From NCBI RefSeq assembly GCF_001641635.1, contig NZ_LUUB01000090.1, positions 58,776-108,417 of the forward strand: 49,642 nt of DNA, in the 5' to 3' direction. Shown here in pieces: positions 26,513 to 35,056 of the stretch (positions are counted from its first letter, which is position 1; each line of letters begins with the position of its first letter). The translations under genes and the position numbers were made by a program. Source of the DNA: Bradyrhizobium centrolobii. GTDB lineage: Bacteria; Pseudomonadota; Alphaproteobacteria; Rhizobiales; Xanthobacteraceae. The notes under the pieces were generated by a model. The model did no database searches and was not told the origin of the DNA. It saw only the letters and a program-made list of their open reading frames with translations.

Positions 26513-27361
26513 TCAGTCCAGCGAGCCCTGTGAGAAGAAGTGCTTGCGGATGCGTTGCACGAGCTCGGTGAAGACCGGATCGGCCATCACGTCGAGCGAG
26601 CGCGGACGCGGCAGCGGCACGTCGTAGATCGCGGCGACCGCACCGGGCCGCTCGGTCATGACCAGCACGCGGTCGGCGAGGAACACGGCCTCCGGAATCG
26701 AATGCGTGATCAGGAGCACCGTCTTCTTCGTCTCGCGCTGAATCCGCATCAGCTCGACATTCATGCGCTCGCGCGTCAAAGCGTCGAGCGCACCGAACGG
26801 CTCGTCCATTAGCATGATCTTGGGATCATGCACCAGCGCGCGGCAGATCGAGGCGCGCTGCTGCATTCCGCCGGAGAGCTGCCAGGGCAGCTTCTTCTCG
26901 AAGCCTTCGAGCCCGACCAGCTTCAACAGCTCCTTGGCGCGGGCGAGATATTTGTCCCGCGGCAACCGCTTCATATCGATCGGCAGCATCACGTTGGAGA
27001 TGATGTTGCGCCACGGCAGCAGCAGCGCGTTCTGGAAGACGATGCCGACATTGCCGTGCGGCGTCGTCACCTTCTCGCCCTCGACCAGGATCTCGCCGGT
27101 CGTCGGTGGCAGCAATCCCGAGATCAGCTTGAGCAGCGTGGACTTGCCGCAGCCGGACGGGCCGACCACGACGAAGAACTCGCCGTCGTTGATGTGGAAA
27201 TCGAGCGGCCGCAGCGACGGCACATCGCCGTCGCGCGTCCGATAGGTCTTCGACACGGCGGACAGCTTGATGCCCGACGCGTCGCTGTCGGCCCGGTCGC
27301 TCACCAGTCGCAGATGTGCGGCCGGTTGCACGTCATCACTCGGTCTTGTCGCTGGTTTCAC
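26513..27361 (-). CDS. ABC transporter ATP-binding protein (nitrate/sulfonate/taurine type)
   Basis: Cytoplasmic ATPase of 282 residues in the SsuB/TauB/NrtD group. Walker A VGPSGCGKST (near residue 72), Q-loop GIVFQNALLLPW, signature LSGGMQQRASICRALVHDP, Walker B IMLMDEPFGALDALTRE and the switch His in VLLITHSIPEAVF are all present. The start is a GTG at 27361 that overlaps the binding-protein stop by four bases (GTGA). About 25 extra residues precede the domain. It works with the permease and receptor encoded just upstream. Confidence 0.93.
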   Translation of the reverse strand: MKPATRPSDDVQPAAHLRLVSDRADSDASGIKLSAVSKTYRTRDGDVPSLRPLDFHINDGEFFVVVGPSGCGKSTLLKLISGLLPPTTGEILVEGEKVTTPHGNVGIVFQNALLLPWRNIISNVMLPIDMKRLPRDKYLARAKELLKLVGLEGFEKKLPWQLSGGMQQRASICRALVHDPKIMLMDEPFGALDALTRERMNVELMRIQRETKKTVLLITHSIPEAVFLADRVLVMTERPGAVAAIYDVPLPRPRSLDVMADPVFTELVQRIRKHFFSQGSLD

Positions 27362-28350
27362 GAGTTGCCCTTCGGCAGGTAGTCGTTGGTGTAGAAGGCC
27401 TTCGGGTTCTCCTTGGCCTTGGCATCGAGCCCGCCATATTCGACCATCAGATTGACGGAGTCGGTCATGTTCTGGTCCGTGACCTGGAACGGCCGCTTGC
27501 TCTTGGTCTCCGCCGTCCGGTACAGCGGGATGGTCAGCTCAAACCCCTGCGTCAGCGTGTCGATCCTGCCGCCCTTGGGGTTGGTATCGAGGATCGACTG
27601 CGCCGCCGCCTTCGGATCCTTCTCGGCGGCTTCCACCGCCTTGGTCGTCGCCGACATGAAGCGGCGGACCAGGTCCGCATTGGCCTTCACATAGTCGGAG
27701 TTGGCGATGATGCCGGAGGAAACCAGGTTGATGCCGTAGTCGGCGAACTTGATCAGATAGACGTCCTTGCCGGTGGCGTCCTTGATCTTCATCGACTGGT
27801 CCATGACGTAGCCGAGCAGGAGATCAGCCTGACCGTTGATGACGGCGTTGAGCTTGGTCTGGCCGTCGCCGGCTACGGTATGGAAGTCGCTTTCCTTCAG
27901 ACCGGTCTTCTTCAGGAACAGCGGCCAGATCTGCGTCATGGAGTCGGCGGGCGTGATCGCGACCGTCTTGCCCTTGATGTCCTCGGGCTTCTTGATGTTC
28001 TTGTCGGCAAAACCCATGGCGGACATCGGGCTGGTCTGGAGCAGCACGCCGGTCGCGATCACGGGCGCGCCCTTGATCGCGGCGCGCATCATGGTGGGAA
28101 CGTCGACATAGCCGAAATCGGCGGTCTTGGCGGCGACGGCCTGCGTGGTCGCGGCCGAGCCGCGGCCTTCCTGAATCTCGATATCGATGCCTTCGGCGGC
28201 GTAGATGCCCTTGGCCTTGCCGTAATAGAACGGCGCGTGCTCGCCATAGACGTACCAGTTCAGCATCAGCACGACCTTGTCGGCCGCCTGCGCCGGCGCA
28301 ACCCAAAGCGCCATCAGCGCCGCCGAGACAGCCCCTATCCACCGCTTCAT
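27358..28350 (-). CDS. ABC transporter substrate-binding protein, NMT1/THI5-like
   Basis: Periplasmic receptor of 330 residues with a signal peptide cleaved after AQA (residue 22). The mature start VVLMLNWYVYGEHAPFYYGK and KGIYAAEGIDIEIQEGRGSA are typical of the NMT1 domain, which binds pyrimidine precursors, sulfonates, riboflavin or other small organic molecules. GGGAGAG precedes the ATG. It is gene 2 of the operon, between permease and ATPase, and supplies the pathway enzymes encoded downstream. The ligand is not decided by sequence. Confidence 0.92.
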   Translation of the reverse strand: MKRWIGAVSAALMALWVAPAQAADKVVLMLNWYVYGEHAPFYYGKAKGIYAAEGIDIEIQEGRGSAATTQAVAAKTADFGYVDVPTMMRAAIKGAPVIATGVLLQTSPMSAMGFADKNIKKPEDIKGKTVAITPADSMTQIWPLFLKKTGLKESDFHTVAGDGQTKLNAVINGQADLLLGYVMDQSMKIKDATGKDVYLIKFADYGINLVSSGIIANSDYVKANADLVRRFMSATTKAVEAAEKDPKAAAQSILDTNPKGGRIDTLTQGFELTIPLYRTAETKSKRPFQVTDQNMTDSVNLMVEYGGLDAKAKENPKAFYTNDYLPKGNS

Positions 28351-28408
28351 TACTGCTCTCCCTTTTGTCCTTGTTGCTTCGGCCGTTGGTGGCCGTTCGT
28401 TGCTTCGT

Positions 28409-29218
28409 TTATGAGGCGAAAATCACGTCGTCGCGCTGGCTGACATGCCAGGGAATGATCAGCTTCTCGATCCGGTCCACGATCCAGAAAAGAATGACGC
28501 CGAGCAGCGCGAGGATCACGAGGGCTGCGAACATCGTCGGCAGATCGAAGGTTCCAATCGAGCGCTGCATCACATAGCCGATGCCGGAATTGGAGCCGAC
28601 GAACTCGCCGACGACGGCGCCGACCACGGCAAGCGTCACCGACACTTTGAGGCCCGAGAAGATCGCGGGCAGCGCATGCGGCAGGTTCACAGCGAGGAAC
28701 ACCTGCAACCGGCTGCCCTGCATGGCGCGGGCAAGATCGACCATATCGGGGTCGACCGACTTGAAGCCCTGCACGGCCGAGACCACCACCGGGAAGAAGC
28801 CGAGCAGGAAGGCGGAAATCACCTTCGGCACGATGCCGAAGCCGAACCAGACCACGAACAGCGGCGCGATCGCGATCTTCGGCACGGACTGCGAGAACAC
28901 CAGCAGCGGATAAACGTAGCTCTCCACTGTCTTCGACCCCGCAATCAGCATCGCCACGGGAATGCCGAACAGCGCGGAGAGCACGAAGCCGCAAACGGTC
29001 GCATAGGTCGTCGGCCAGGATTGGCGCAGCAGTTCCGGCCAATCGGTGCGCAGCACGGCCACGACGTCGGCCGGAGCCGGAATCTGATAGGCGGGGATAT
29101 TGAACAGCCGGATCGCGAGATCCCAGGCCACGATGATGAAGACCAGGAACAACAGCGGCCGCACCCAGGCCGCATTCAGCATCTTGGACACCGCACTTTG
29201 CGGCTTCGGCTCAGCCAC
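28409..29218 (-). CDS. ABC transporter permease (SsuC/TauC type)
   Basis: Inner-membrane subunit of 269 residues with about six helices. The BPD_transp_1 domain and EAA loop are visible (VVSAVQGFKSVDPDMVDLAR, then MQGSRLQVFLAVNLPHALP). It begins with a GTG at 29218, supported by GGGAG 7 bases upstream. It is the first gene of the minus-strand operon that runs to 21899; a palindrome at 29267-29283 lies in its promoter region. A 58-base gap separates it from the receptor gene. Confidence 0.92.
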   Translation of the reverse strand: MAEPKPQSAVSKMLNAAWVRPLLFLVFIIVAWDLAIRLFNIPAYQIPAPADVVAVLRTDWPELLRQSWPTTYATVCGFVLSALFGIPVAMLIAGSKTVESYVYPLLVFSQSVPKIAIAPLFVVWFGFGIVPKVISAFLLGFFPVVVSAVQGFKSVDPDMVDLARAMQGSRLQVFLAVNLPHALPAIFSGLKVSVTLAVVGAVVGEFVGSNSGIGYVMQRSIGTFDLPTMFAALVILALLGVILFWIVDRIEKLIIPWHVSQRDDVIFAS

Positions 29219-29266
29219 GTCTCGCTCCCGGCATTCTTCCTTCGTTCGGGCGAGAAATTAACCCGT

Positions 29267-29283
29267 TGGATAAATACTGTCCA
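29267..29283. promoter_or_regulatory. Imperfect palindrome upstream of the ABC/DUF993 operon, possible TetR operator
   Basis: TGGATAAATACTGTCCA, 17 bases, symmetric at 10 of the 12 positions that form its two outer six-base arms. It is about 49 bases before the permease start codon, a position where a bound repressor would cover a promoter. The TetR gene 247 bases upstream is the obvious candidate binder. Function is inferred from position and symmetry. Confidence 0.45.
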
Positions 29284-29375
29284 GCGGTTTCCCCTGTGAC
29301 GTTTTGCGCAGTGGTTCCAGTCGTTTTGGGTGGCGTTCAGATTAGTAAGGGCAGCCGCACCGCATCTTCGGTGTC

Positions 29376-29397
29376 ATTCCCCGCGAAAGCGGGGAAT
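29376..29397. repeat. GNRA-loop hairpin in the 29219-29529 intergenic region
   Basis: ATTCCCCGC-GAAA-GCGGGGAAT is a perfect nine-base stem closed by a GAAA tetraloop, inside a longer repeat beginning GTCATTCCCC. The rest of this 311-base gap holds the operator candidate at 29267-29283 and the spacer behind the TetR stop; no gene is seen in it. Such elements are multicopy in Bradyrhizobium-type genomes. Confidence 0.75.
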
Positions 29398-29529
29398 CCA
29401 GTACGCCGCGGCTTCTCCGTATCGCGTCGCCACCTCTGGAATACTGGATCGCCCGATCAAAGTCGGGCGTTGACGGCTGAGATCGCGGAAACGGCAGACG
29501 ATCCGTCCGCCAGTACGCGAATTGCGCCG

Positions 29530-30237
29530 CTAAGCCGTCTGCGCAACCGCGGCGCGCGACTTCGGCGCCTTGACGATCTCGAGCAGCTCAGCGGACCGCC
29601 CCGTCAGCGCGGCCAGCACGAGGCCGACCATGTGGGCAAGCCGCTCATCCTTGGCATCCTTGGCGAGCAGGTCGCGGCCGAAGATCACGCTCAGCGTGGC
29701 CGAGTTCGAGAGATAGAAGAAGCACAGCGCCGCGATCGAGATGTAGAGCTGCACGGGATCGACCGCGACCTGGAAATCGCGGCTGTCGACACCGCGCCGC
29801 ACCACCGTGCGGATCATCTCGACGAACGGCGAATGCATCGACTTGACCTTGGTCGAGCGTTTCAGGTGCTTTGCCCGCGCGAGGTTCTCGGTCTGCAGCA
29901 GCGACAGGAATTCAGGATTGCGCAGGAAATAGTTCCAGGTGAATTCGATCAGCCGTCTGATCGCCTCGGGCGGATCGAGATGTTCGAGATCGAGCCCCCG
30001 CTCCTCGCTGCGGATCTTGTCGTAGGCGCCTTCGAGCACCGCGAGATAGAGATCGTCCTTGTTGCCGACGTGGTAGTAGAGCATGCGCTTGTTGGCGCCG
30101 GCCTTGGCCGCGATGCGATCGACGCGCGCACCGGCAAGCCCGTGGGCCGAAAACTCCTGCTTGGCCGCCTCGAGAATGCGCAGCCGCATCCCTTCGGGAT
30201 CACGCTGCCATCTCAGATTTCGCTTTGCCTTCGCCAA
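29530..30237 (-). CDS. TetR-family transcriptional regulator
   Basis: Protein of 235 residues with the TetR helix-turn-helix at about 18-65 (ILEAAKQEFSAHGLAGARVD, then AGANKRMLYYHVGNKDDLYL) and a helical C-terminal ligand domain. The start is a TTG at 30237; the next ATG (residue 17) would leave the DNA-binding domain just complete and is an alternative. It lies upstream of, and on the same strand as, the seven-gene ABC/DUF993 operon with a 311-base gap, so it is the probable local regulator. The inducer would be the substrate or an intermediate of that pathway. Confidence 0.88.
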   Translation of the reverse strand: MAKAKRNLRWQRDPEGMRLRILEAAKQEFSAHGLAGARVDRIAAKAGANKRMLYYHVGNKDDLYLAVLEGAYDKIRSEERGLDLEHLDPPEAIRRLIEFTWNYFLRNPEFLSLLQTENLARAKHLKRSTKVKSMHSPFVEMIRTVVRRGVDSRDFQVAVDPVQLYISIAALCFFYLSNSATLSVIFGRDLLAKDAKDERLAHMVGLVLAALTGRSAELLEIVKAPKSRAAVAQTA

Positions 30238-30361
30238 ACCGGGTGCTCGCTGGGTGCTCTCACAACGTCATGTAACACGCGCGCGACGGTTTGAGAATGA
30301 TGACAGCCTCTCCAGGGCGATCCAATGTCCTCCGGGCAGCAGGACACGACGTCGCTTGTTT

Positions 30362-30471
30362 CGTCATTCCGGGGCGCGCCCTCTTGGGCGCGAGCCCGGA
30401 ATCCATCGTGCGGCAGGGTGAGTGGACGAATGGATTCCGGGCTCGTCGCTCCGCGACGCCCCGGAATGACG
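30362..30471. repeat. Palindromic repeat, 110 bases, in the 30238-30529 gap
   Basis: Perfect 15-base outer arms (CGTCATTCCGGGGCG at 30362-30376 and its complement at 30457-30471) enclose a second inverted pair (GCCCGGAATCCAT and ATGGATTCCGGGC). Inverted twice, it would fold into a long stem. Same general family of mosaic elements as those at 29376 and 37792. No gene is seen in the rest of the gap. Confidence 0.85.
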
Positions 30472-30529
30472 GAGAGAGGTGTTCGCCGCCTCAATATCGT
30501 CATTGCAATGACGAGCGGAGAGATGGCCC

Positions 30530-31378
30530 TCAATCCGCCGGCTTCGGCGAGCGCTCCAGCAGGATCGTCTGAATCCCGCAGGTGCGGTTCCTGACCGTCA
30601 TCACCCGCGTGCCCGGCTTGCGGCCGTTGCGCACCTCGGTCACGTCGAGCCCAGCCACGATCAGACGGGCGCGCGTGGCCTCGATATCGGCCACCCGCCA
30701 GCTCAGGCCCCACAGCCTGTCGCGCGTGAGGTCACCGCCGGCGACTGGCCTCCGCACCACCTCGACGACGAGGTCGCCGCAGCGGAAGAACATGAGCTGG
30801 CCCCAATCCTGGTGCGAGCGGTCGAGTGCCAGGTCGAGTCCGAGACGCGCGCCGTAGAGTGAAGCGGCACGCTCGGAGTCCTCGGTCGTGACGACGACGT
30901 GGTCGAGCGCATCGATCGGCGCGACGTCGGTCGCTGCCGACAGCGGACGCTCCTCGGCGAGTTCGAGGAAGAACATGCGCACGCCGCGCGTCAGCTCGGT
31001 CGCGGCCCGCGTGCGCTTCCAGTGCAGGACCGCGCCGGTCTCCGTATCGCTGCTTTCGACCTCGGCGACCGGGTCCGGCTTCAGCGCCACCCGCTCCAGC
31101 CGCCGGTACATCTTGCCCATGTCTGCGACACGAAAGCACAGGCTCGCAAGCACGCCCTCGTGGTCATCCAGCAGCGCGCGCATGCGATCGGCCGTCACGT
31201 TGAAGCCGCTCGGCGCCATCAGCTCGATCGTCATGTTGGCGAGCGTGAACAGCACCCGGTCGGCGCCCTCGCCGGAATTCTGCCAGGCTGGCGCCCGCCC
31301 GAGCAGCGTCTGATAGGCCGCCTTGGCCGCACCTATATCCTTGACCAGAGCGACGACGTGATCGAGGCCGGTGATCAT
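30530..31378 (-). CDS. VOC (glyoxalase/bleomycin resistance) superfamily protein
   Basis: Protein of 282 residues made of two VOC halves. The first begins MITGLDHVVALVKD with the metal-type His in LDHVV, and the second begins at about 150 with DALDHVVVTTEDSERAASLY. Such two-module proteins include extradiol dioxygenases, glyoxalases and many uncharacterised enzymes. The start at 31378 is supported by GGAGGGGAGGG just upstream; the longer reading is excluded. It is alone on the minus strand and divergent from the PfkB kinases across 215 bases in which no clear operator was seen. No substrate can be named. Confidence 0.85.
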   Translation of the reverse strand: MITGLDHVVALVKDIGAAKAAYQTLLGRAPAWQNSGEGADRVLFTLANMTIELMAPSGFNVTADRMRALLDDHEGVLASLCFRVADMGKMYRRLERVALKPDPVAEVESSDTETGAVLHWKRTRAATELTRGVRMFFLELAEERPLSAATDVAPIDALDHVVVTTEDSERAASLYGARLGLDLALDRSHQDWGQLMFFRCGDLVVEVVRRPVAGGDLTRDRLWGLSWRVADIEATRARLIVAGLDVTEVRNGRKPGTRVMTVRNRTCGIQTILLERSPKPAD

Positions 31379-31593
31379 TTTCCCTCCCCTCCGACATGCC
31401 TGGAACTGCAAATCGATCCGGCGCGGCGGCTCCCCTTGGGCATTGCGTTGGCCCCGTCATGGTCGTATTCCGGCCCCATGCTGACCTCAAGCGCTTCGGT
31501 GGCAGTTTTGCGAATAATTTCAGCGTCCCCCGAGCGGAACCGGTGCTAGAGTAAGCCGCCGGTCGGGACCACCCAGCGCATCACGGAAATCCA

Positions 31594-32487
31594 ATGCAGG
31601 CTCTCTTCATCGGACAGACCTATATCGACGTCGTCTTCATCACCGACCACATGCCGACCGGCGACGAGAAGCACGTGGCCTCGGACTACGCAGTCTCTTT
31701 CGGCGGCAACGCGGTCACGGCGGCGTTCTGCTGTGCCAAGCTCGGCATCGTGCCGGACCTGATCGCCACCGTCGCCAATGACTGGCTGGGCCGCATGTTC
31801 CAGGACATGTGCGCAAAGTACGCGATCTCACTGCACGGGCGGAAGGTGAACACGTCCTCGCTGTCCTTCATCATGCCCAAGGACGGCAAGCGGGCCATCG
31901 TCCGCTGCCGCGACGACTCCCACATCCACCCCTTCCCGATCCTCAATCTCGGCAATTGCCGCGCGCTGCATATCGACGGCCATCAGCCGGATGCCGCAAT
32001 CCACTACGCCAAGGTGTGCCGTGAGGCCGGCATCCTGACTTCACTCGACGGCGGCGGCCTGCGGACCAACACGCATGAGCTCTTGGAATTCGTCGACGTC
32101 GCAATCGTCGCCGAGCGCCTCTGCGAGCAGATGGACCTGACGCCGGATCAGATGCTGGACTATTTGAAGGGCCGCGGCTGCAAGATCGGCGGCGTCACGA
32201 TGGGCGAGAAGGGCCTGCTCTGGTACAACGAGACCGGTACCGTCGAGACCATGCCGGCGATGCCGATCCCGCGTGAGCGCGTGCTCGACACCAACGGCGC
32301 CGGCGATGTTTTCCACGGGGCCTATATCTATTCCTACCTCGCCCATCCCGGCAAAAGCTGGCGCGAGCATTTCGACTTCGCCCGTGCCGCCTCGGCCTTC
32401 AAGATCCAGCGCCTCGGCAACGAGGCCGGCTTACCGACCCTTGTCGACATCGCGAAAGTCAGGCACGAGTTCGAAGTCAGGGTCTAG
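31594..32487 (+). CDS. PfkB-family sugar kinase
   Basis: Ribokinase-superfamily kinase of 297 residues. The N-terminal substrate-binding part has VSFGGNAVTAAFCCAKLG (glycine pair near 37), and the C-terminal PfkB signature is DTNGAGDVFHGAYIYSYLA with catalytic D238 and the anion hole GAG at 235-237. It is shorter in the lid than the second kinase downstream, which is only 18 bases away, so the two are co-transcribed. Phosphorylation of a sugar or a nucleoside is likely; the substrate is not decided. Confidence 0.88.
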   Translation: MQALFIGQTYIDVVFITDHMPTGDEKHVASDYAVSFGGNAVTAAFCCAKLGIVPDLIATVANDWLGRMFQDMCAKYAISLHGRKVNTSSLSFIMPKDGKRAIVRCRDDSHIHPFPILNLGNCRALHIDGHQPDAAIHYAKVCREAGILTSLDGGGLRTNTHELLEFVDVAIVAERLCEQMDLTPDQMLDYLKGRGCKIGGVTMGEKGLLWYNETGTVETMPAMPIPRERVLDTNGAGDVFHGAYIYSYLAHPGKSWREHFDFARAASAFKIQRLGNEAGLPTLVDIAKVRHEFEVRV

Positions 32488-32505
32488 GCTTCAGAAGGGC
32501 ATATC

Positions 32506-33414
32506 ATGGGGCGCGTCTTCGTCGCCGGCAGCATCAACATGGATGTGGTGGCGACGGCCGATCGCCATCCCAGGGTCGGCGAGACCGTCGCCGGCCGGCA
32601 GGTGCTGTATTTCCCTGGCGGCAAGGGCGCAAACCAGGCCGTTGCGGCGTCGCGGCTCGGCGCCCGGACCACGCTGATCGGCCGGCTGGGGAAGGATTCC
32701 TTCGGAGCGGAGCTGAGGGCCTTCCTCGGCGATCAGGGCATCGATCTCGGCTACGTCCAGGAGACGGCTGAAGCGCATACCGGCACGGCGATCATCACGG
32801 TGGCGGAGGCCGACAACACCATCGTCGTCATTCCCGGGACCAATGCGCTGGTCAGCGCGGACGATGTCAGCGTCGTGCCTCTGCTGAAGGGCGATGTCGC
32901 GGTCAGCCAGTTCGAGATTCCTCTGCCCACGATTGCCGCGTTCTTCCGGCGAGCACGATCGGCACAGGCGACCACGCTGCTCAACCCGGCGCCGGCGCAA
33001 ACATTCGGCCGCGAGTTGCTCGATCTCGTCGACATTCTCGTGCTCAACGAAACCGAGCTCGGCTTCCTCGCAGGCGTCGAGCTGTCGGAAGGCGATGAGG
33101 CGGCGCGCATGATGGACGTCGCGCGGCGGCTGCGGGCGCGCGAGGACCAGACGATCTGCGTGACGCTGGGCAAGCGAGGCGTGCTCGCACTTGCGGGGCT
33201 CGAGGAGATCGTCGTGTCAGGCCGCGTGGTGAAGGCGGTCGACACGACCGGCGCCGGCGACTGCTTCGTTGGCGCGCTCGCGGCGCAACTCGCCGATGGC
33301 ATAGAGTTGCACGCAGCGCTCGCCTTCGCCAACGCCGCCGCCTCGATTTCGGTACAGCGGATGGGGGCAGGCCCGTCGATGCCGACCGCGGCAGAGGTGA
33401 CCGCGGTCTTGTAG
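32506..33414 (+). CDS. Ribokinase-like PfkB kinase
   Basis: Protein of 302 residues that follows ribokinase closely. It begins GRVFVAGSINMDVVATADRHP, has PGGKGANQAVAASRLGA (substrate glycines) and ALVSADDVSVVPLLKGD, and ends with DTTGAGDCFVGALAAQLADG, where D252 is the catalytic base. Ribokinase phosphorylates D-ribose at O5. No ribose transporter is adjacent, so another pentose or deoxyribose is also possible and the symbol rbsK is withheld. It is the second gene of the pair; a palindromic repeat follows. Confidence 0.85.
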   Translation: MGRVFVAGSINMDVVATADRHPRVGETVAGRQVLYFPGGKGANQAVAASRLGARTTLIGRLGKDSFGAELRAFLGDQGIDLGYVQETAEAHTGTAIITVAEADNTIVVIPGTNALVSADDVSVVPLLKGDVAVSQFEIPLPTIAAFFRRARSAQATTLLNPAPAQTFGRELLDLVDILVLNETELGFLAGVELSEGDEAARMMDVARRLRAREDQTICVTLGKRGVLALAGLEEIVVSGRVVKAVDTTGAGDCFVGALAAQLADGIELHAALAFANAAASISVQRMGAGPSMPTAAEVTAVL

Positions 33415-33420
33415 GTGCCT

Positions 33421-33571
33421 CTTCGCCTCTCCCCGCCTGCGGGGACAGGCCGGAATTCGCGCATCGCGCGGATTCCGGGTGAGGGGACTCTCCGCGAGTC
33501 CAACTGTCACTGTTGTCGCGGAAGCAGCCCCTCACCCCAACCCTCTCCCGTAAGAACGGGGACAGGGAGCG
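33421..33571. repeat. Mosaic palindromic repeat between converging genes
   Basis: Contains CTCTCCCCGCCTGCGGGGA, a GGAATTCGCGCATCGCGCGGATTCC hairpin split around CGC, and GGGTGAGGGG facing CCCCTCACCC some 60 bases later. It is the same composite type as 4673-4805, and lies between the ends of the ribokinase and the flavoprotein genes, where it may end both transcripts. Confidence 0.7.
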
Positions 33572-33583
33572 GCGGCGCCGCGA

Positions 33584-34804
33584 TCACGCCAGCGCGCTCT
33601 TCAGATCAAAACTCTCATCCGCGGCCTTCTCCGGCGCGAGCGAGCGGTCCATGCCGAGCAGGCGGCGGCCGAACATGTGATCACCGGCGCGGTTGATGGA
33701 TTCGATGCCGAGCAGCTTGTCGCCCTTGTAGCAGAAGGCCGAGAACGCCTTGCCGGTGGGGTCGCCGCGCAGCACGACGCGGTCATAGCCGGTGGTGAGG
33801 CCTGCGATCTGGAGCTTGTCATCACCCTGGTCGCTCCAGAACCAGGGATGACCGTCGTAGGGCTTGCTGTCGCCTGTCAGCCGTGCCGCCACGCACCGGG
33901 CGTGATCCGTTGCATTCTGCACCGACTCCAGCCGTAGCGATCCACCGAAGCGCGGGCTTGCGAACAGCGCGCAATCGCCGATTGCCGAAATATTGGGATC
34001 GGACGTCAGCAGATGCTCGTCGACGATAATGCCGGACGCGACCGGCAGCCCCGCCTCCGCCGCGAGCTCGATGTTCGGCAGCACGCCGACGCCGACCACG
34101 ACGAGGTCGGCCGGCAAGTGGCGGCCGTCGCTGAGGCTGACGCCGGTGACCTTGCCGCCCTCCGCCTCGATGCTGGTTGCCTGCACCCCGAGATGAATAC
34201 GGATGCCGGCCTCGCGATGCCGCGCTTGAAAATAATCCGAGACCTCCGCCGTCACCGCCCGTGCCATGACGCGCGGGGCGAGCTCGATCACGTCGACCCC
34301 GAGCCCTTTGATCCGCGCGGTGGAGGCGAATTCCAATCCGATGAAGCCTGCGCCGATGATCACGGCCCGCTTTTTCGACGGAACGATCTTTCGCAGCGCC
34401 TCACTCTCATCGAGAATACGCAGATACTTCACGTCGGGCAGATTTGCATTCGGTAGATCGAGCAGCCGGTTGCGCGCGCCCGTGGCGAGCACGAGGTGGC
34501 CATAGTCGAGCATCTCGCCCGACGCGAGCAGGACCTTGCGCTTCGCCCGGTCGATCGACACCGCGCGGCCCGCGATCAGCTCGATCTTCTGGTCGTGATA
34601 AAACTTCTCCGGCCGGAACATCAGGCTCTCCGGCCCGGCAGAGCCCTTGATGTAGGCTTTGGACAAAGGCGGCCGCTGATAGGGCAGATGCGCCTCGTCG
34701 TTGATGAGGCAGACGCGGCCGGAGAAGCCCGCCTGACGCAGGGATGCCGCGAGCTGGTAGCCGCCATGGCCCGAACCGACAATGATCACCGGACCATCCG
34801 TCAT
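33584..34804 (-). CDS. FAD-dependent NAD(P)H ferredoxin reductase (rhodocoxin/putidaredoxin reductase-like)
   Basis: Flavoprotein of 406 residues of the pyridine nucleotide-disulfide fold without redox Cys pair. FAD motif GSGHGGYQLAASLR at 8-21, second nucleotide motif IIGAGFIGLEFAS near 150, and the FAD-contacting ISAIGDCALF near 270. The C-terminal reductase domain includes PWFWSDQGDDKLQIAG, typical of ThcD/CamA-like proteins that reduce [2Fe-2S] ferredoxins for P450s or Rieske oxygenases. No ferredoxin gene is adjacent. It is transcribed alone and could serve the P450 at 17281, which is only a suggestion. Confidence 0.9.
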   Translation of the reverse strand: MTDGPVIIVGSGHGGYQLAASLRQAGFSGRVCLINDEAHLPYQRPPLSKAYIKGSAGPESLMFRPEKFYHDQKIELIAGRAVSIDRAKRKVLLASGEMLDYGHLVLATGARNRLLDLPNANLPDVKYLRILDESEALRKIVPSKKRAVIIGAGFIGLEFASTARIKGLGVDVIELAPRVMARAVTAEVSDYFQARHREAGIRIHLGVQATSIEAEGGKVTGVSLSDGRHLPADLVVVGVGVLPNIELAAEAGLPVASGIIVDEHLLTSDPNISAIGDCALFASPRFGGSLRLESVQNATDHARCVAARLTGDSKPYDGHPWFWSDQGDDKLQIAGLTTGYDRVVLRGDPTGKAFSAFCYKGDKLLGIESINRAGDHMFGRRLLGMDRSLAPEKAADESFDLKSALA

Positions 34805-35056
34805 TGGAACAGCCCTCTTCCCAAGACACGAGCGTTAGCCATGTCGTCCCCTCTCTCGCTGATTTTGGCTTGCTGGCCTCGCCCGGAGGAGCCGGCGCTC
34901 GTGTCCGTCCCTAAACGAAGGCAGCCCCATTTGATCCTATCGTTCCGGGTTGCGCAAGGGCGCCGGGACGACACGCGGAAGCCATGGTCGGGGATTGTCA
35001 CCCCTCGCCTTCTGCGATTTAGTTGTGCAAACGACCTCATGCCGGGGATTTTCGAA

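Noticed and set aside
30238..30529. Short frames on both strands in this gap
   Set aside because: They are read from palindromic repeat DNA and lack start signals.
33584..34804. Flavoprotein and the P450 at 17281 as one dedicated system
   Set aside because: They are 15 kb apart, on opposite strands, with no ferredoxin gene; kept only as a remark.
34496..35056. Long N-terminal extension of the crotonase reading frame
   Set aside because: It would run through the divergent flavoprotein gene; the family starts at 35057, which has a ribosome binding site.
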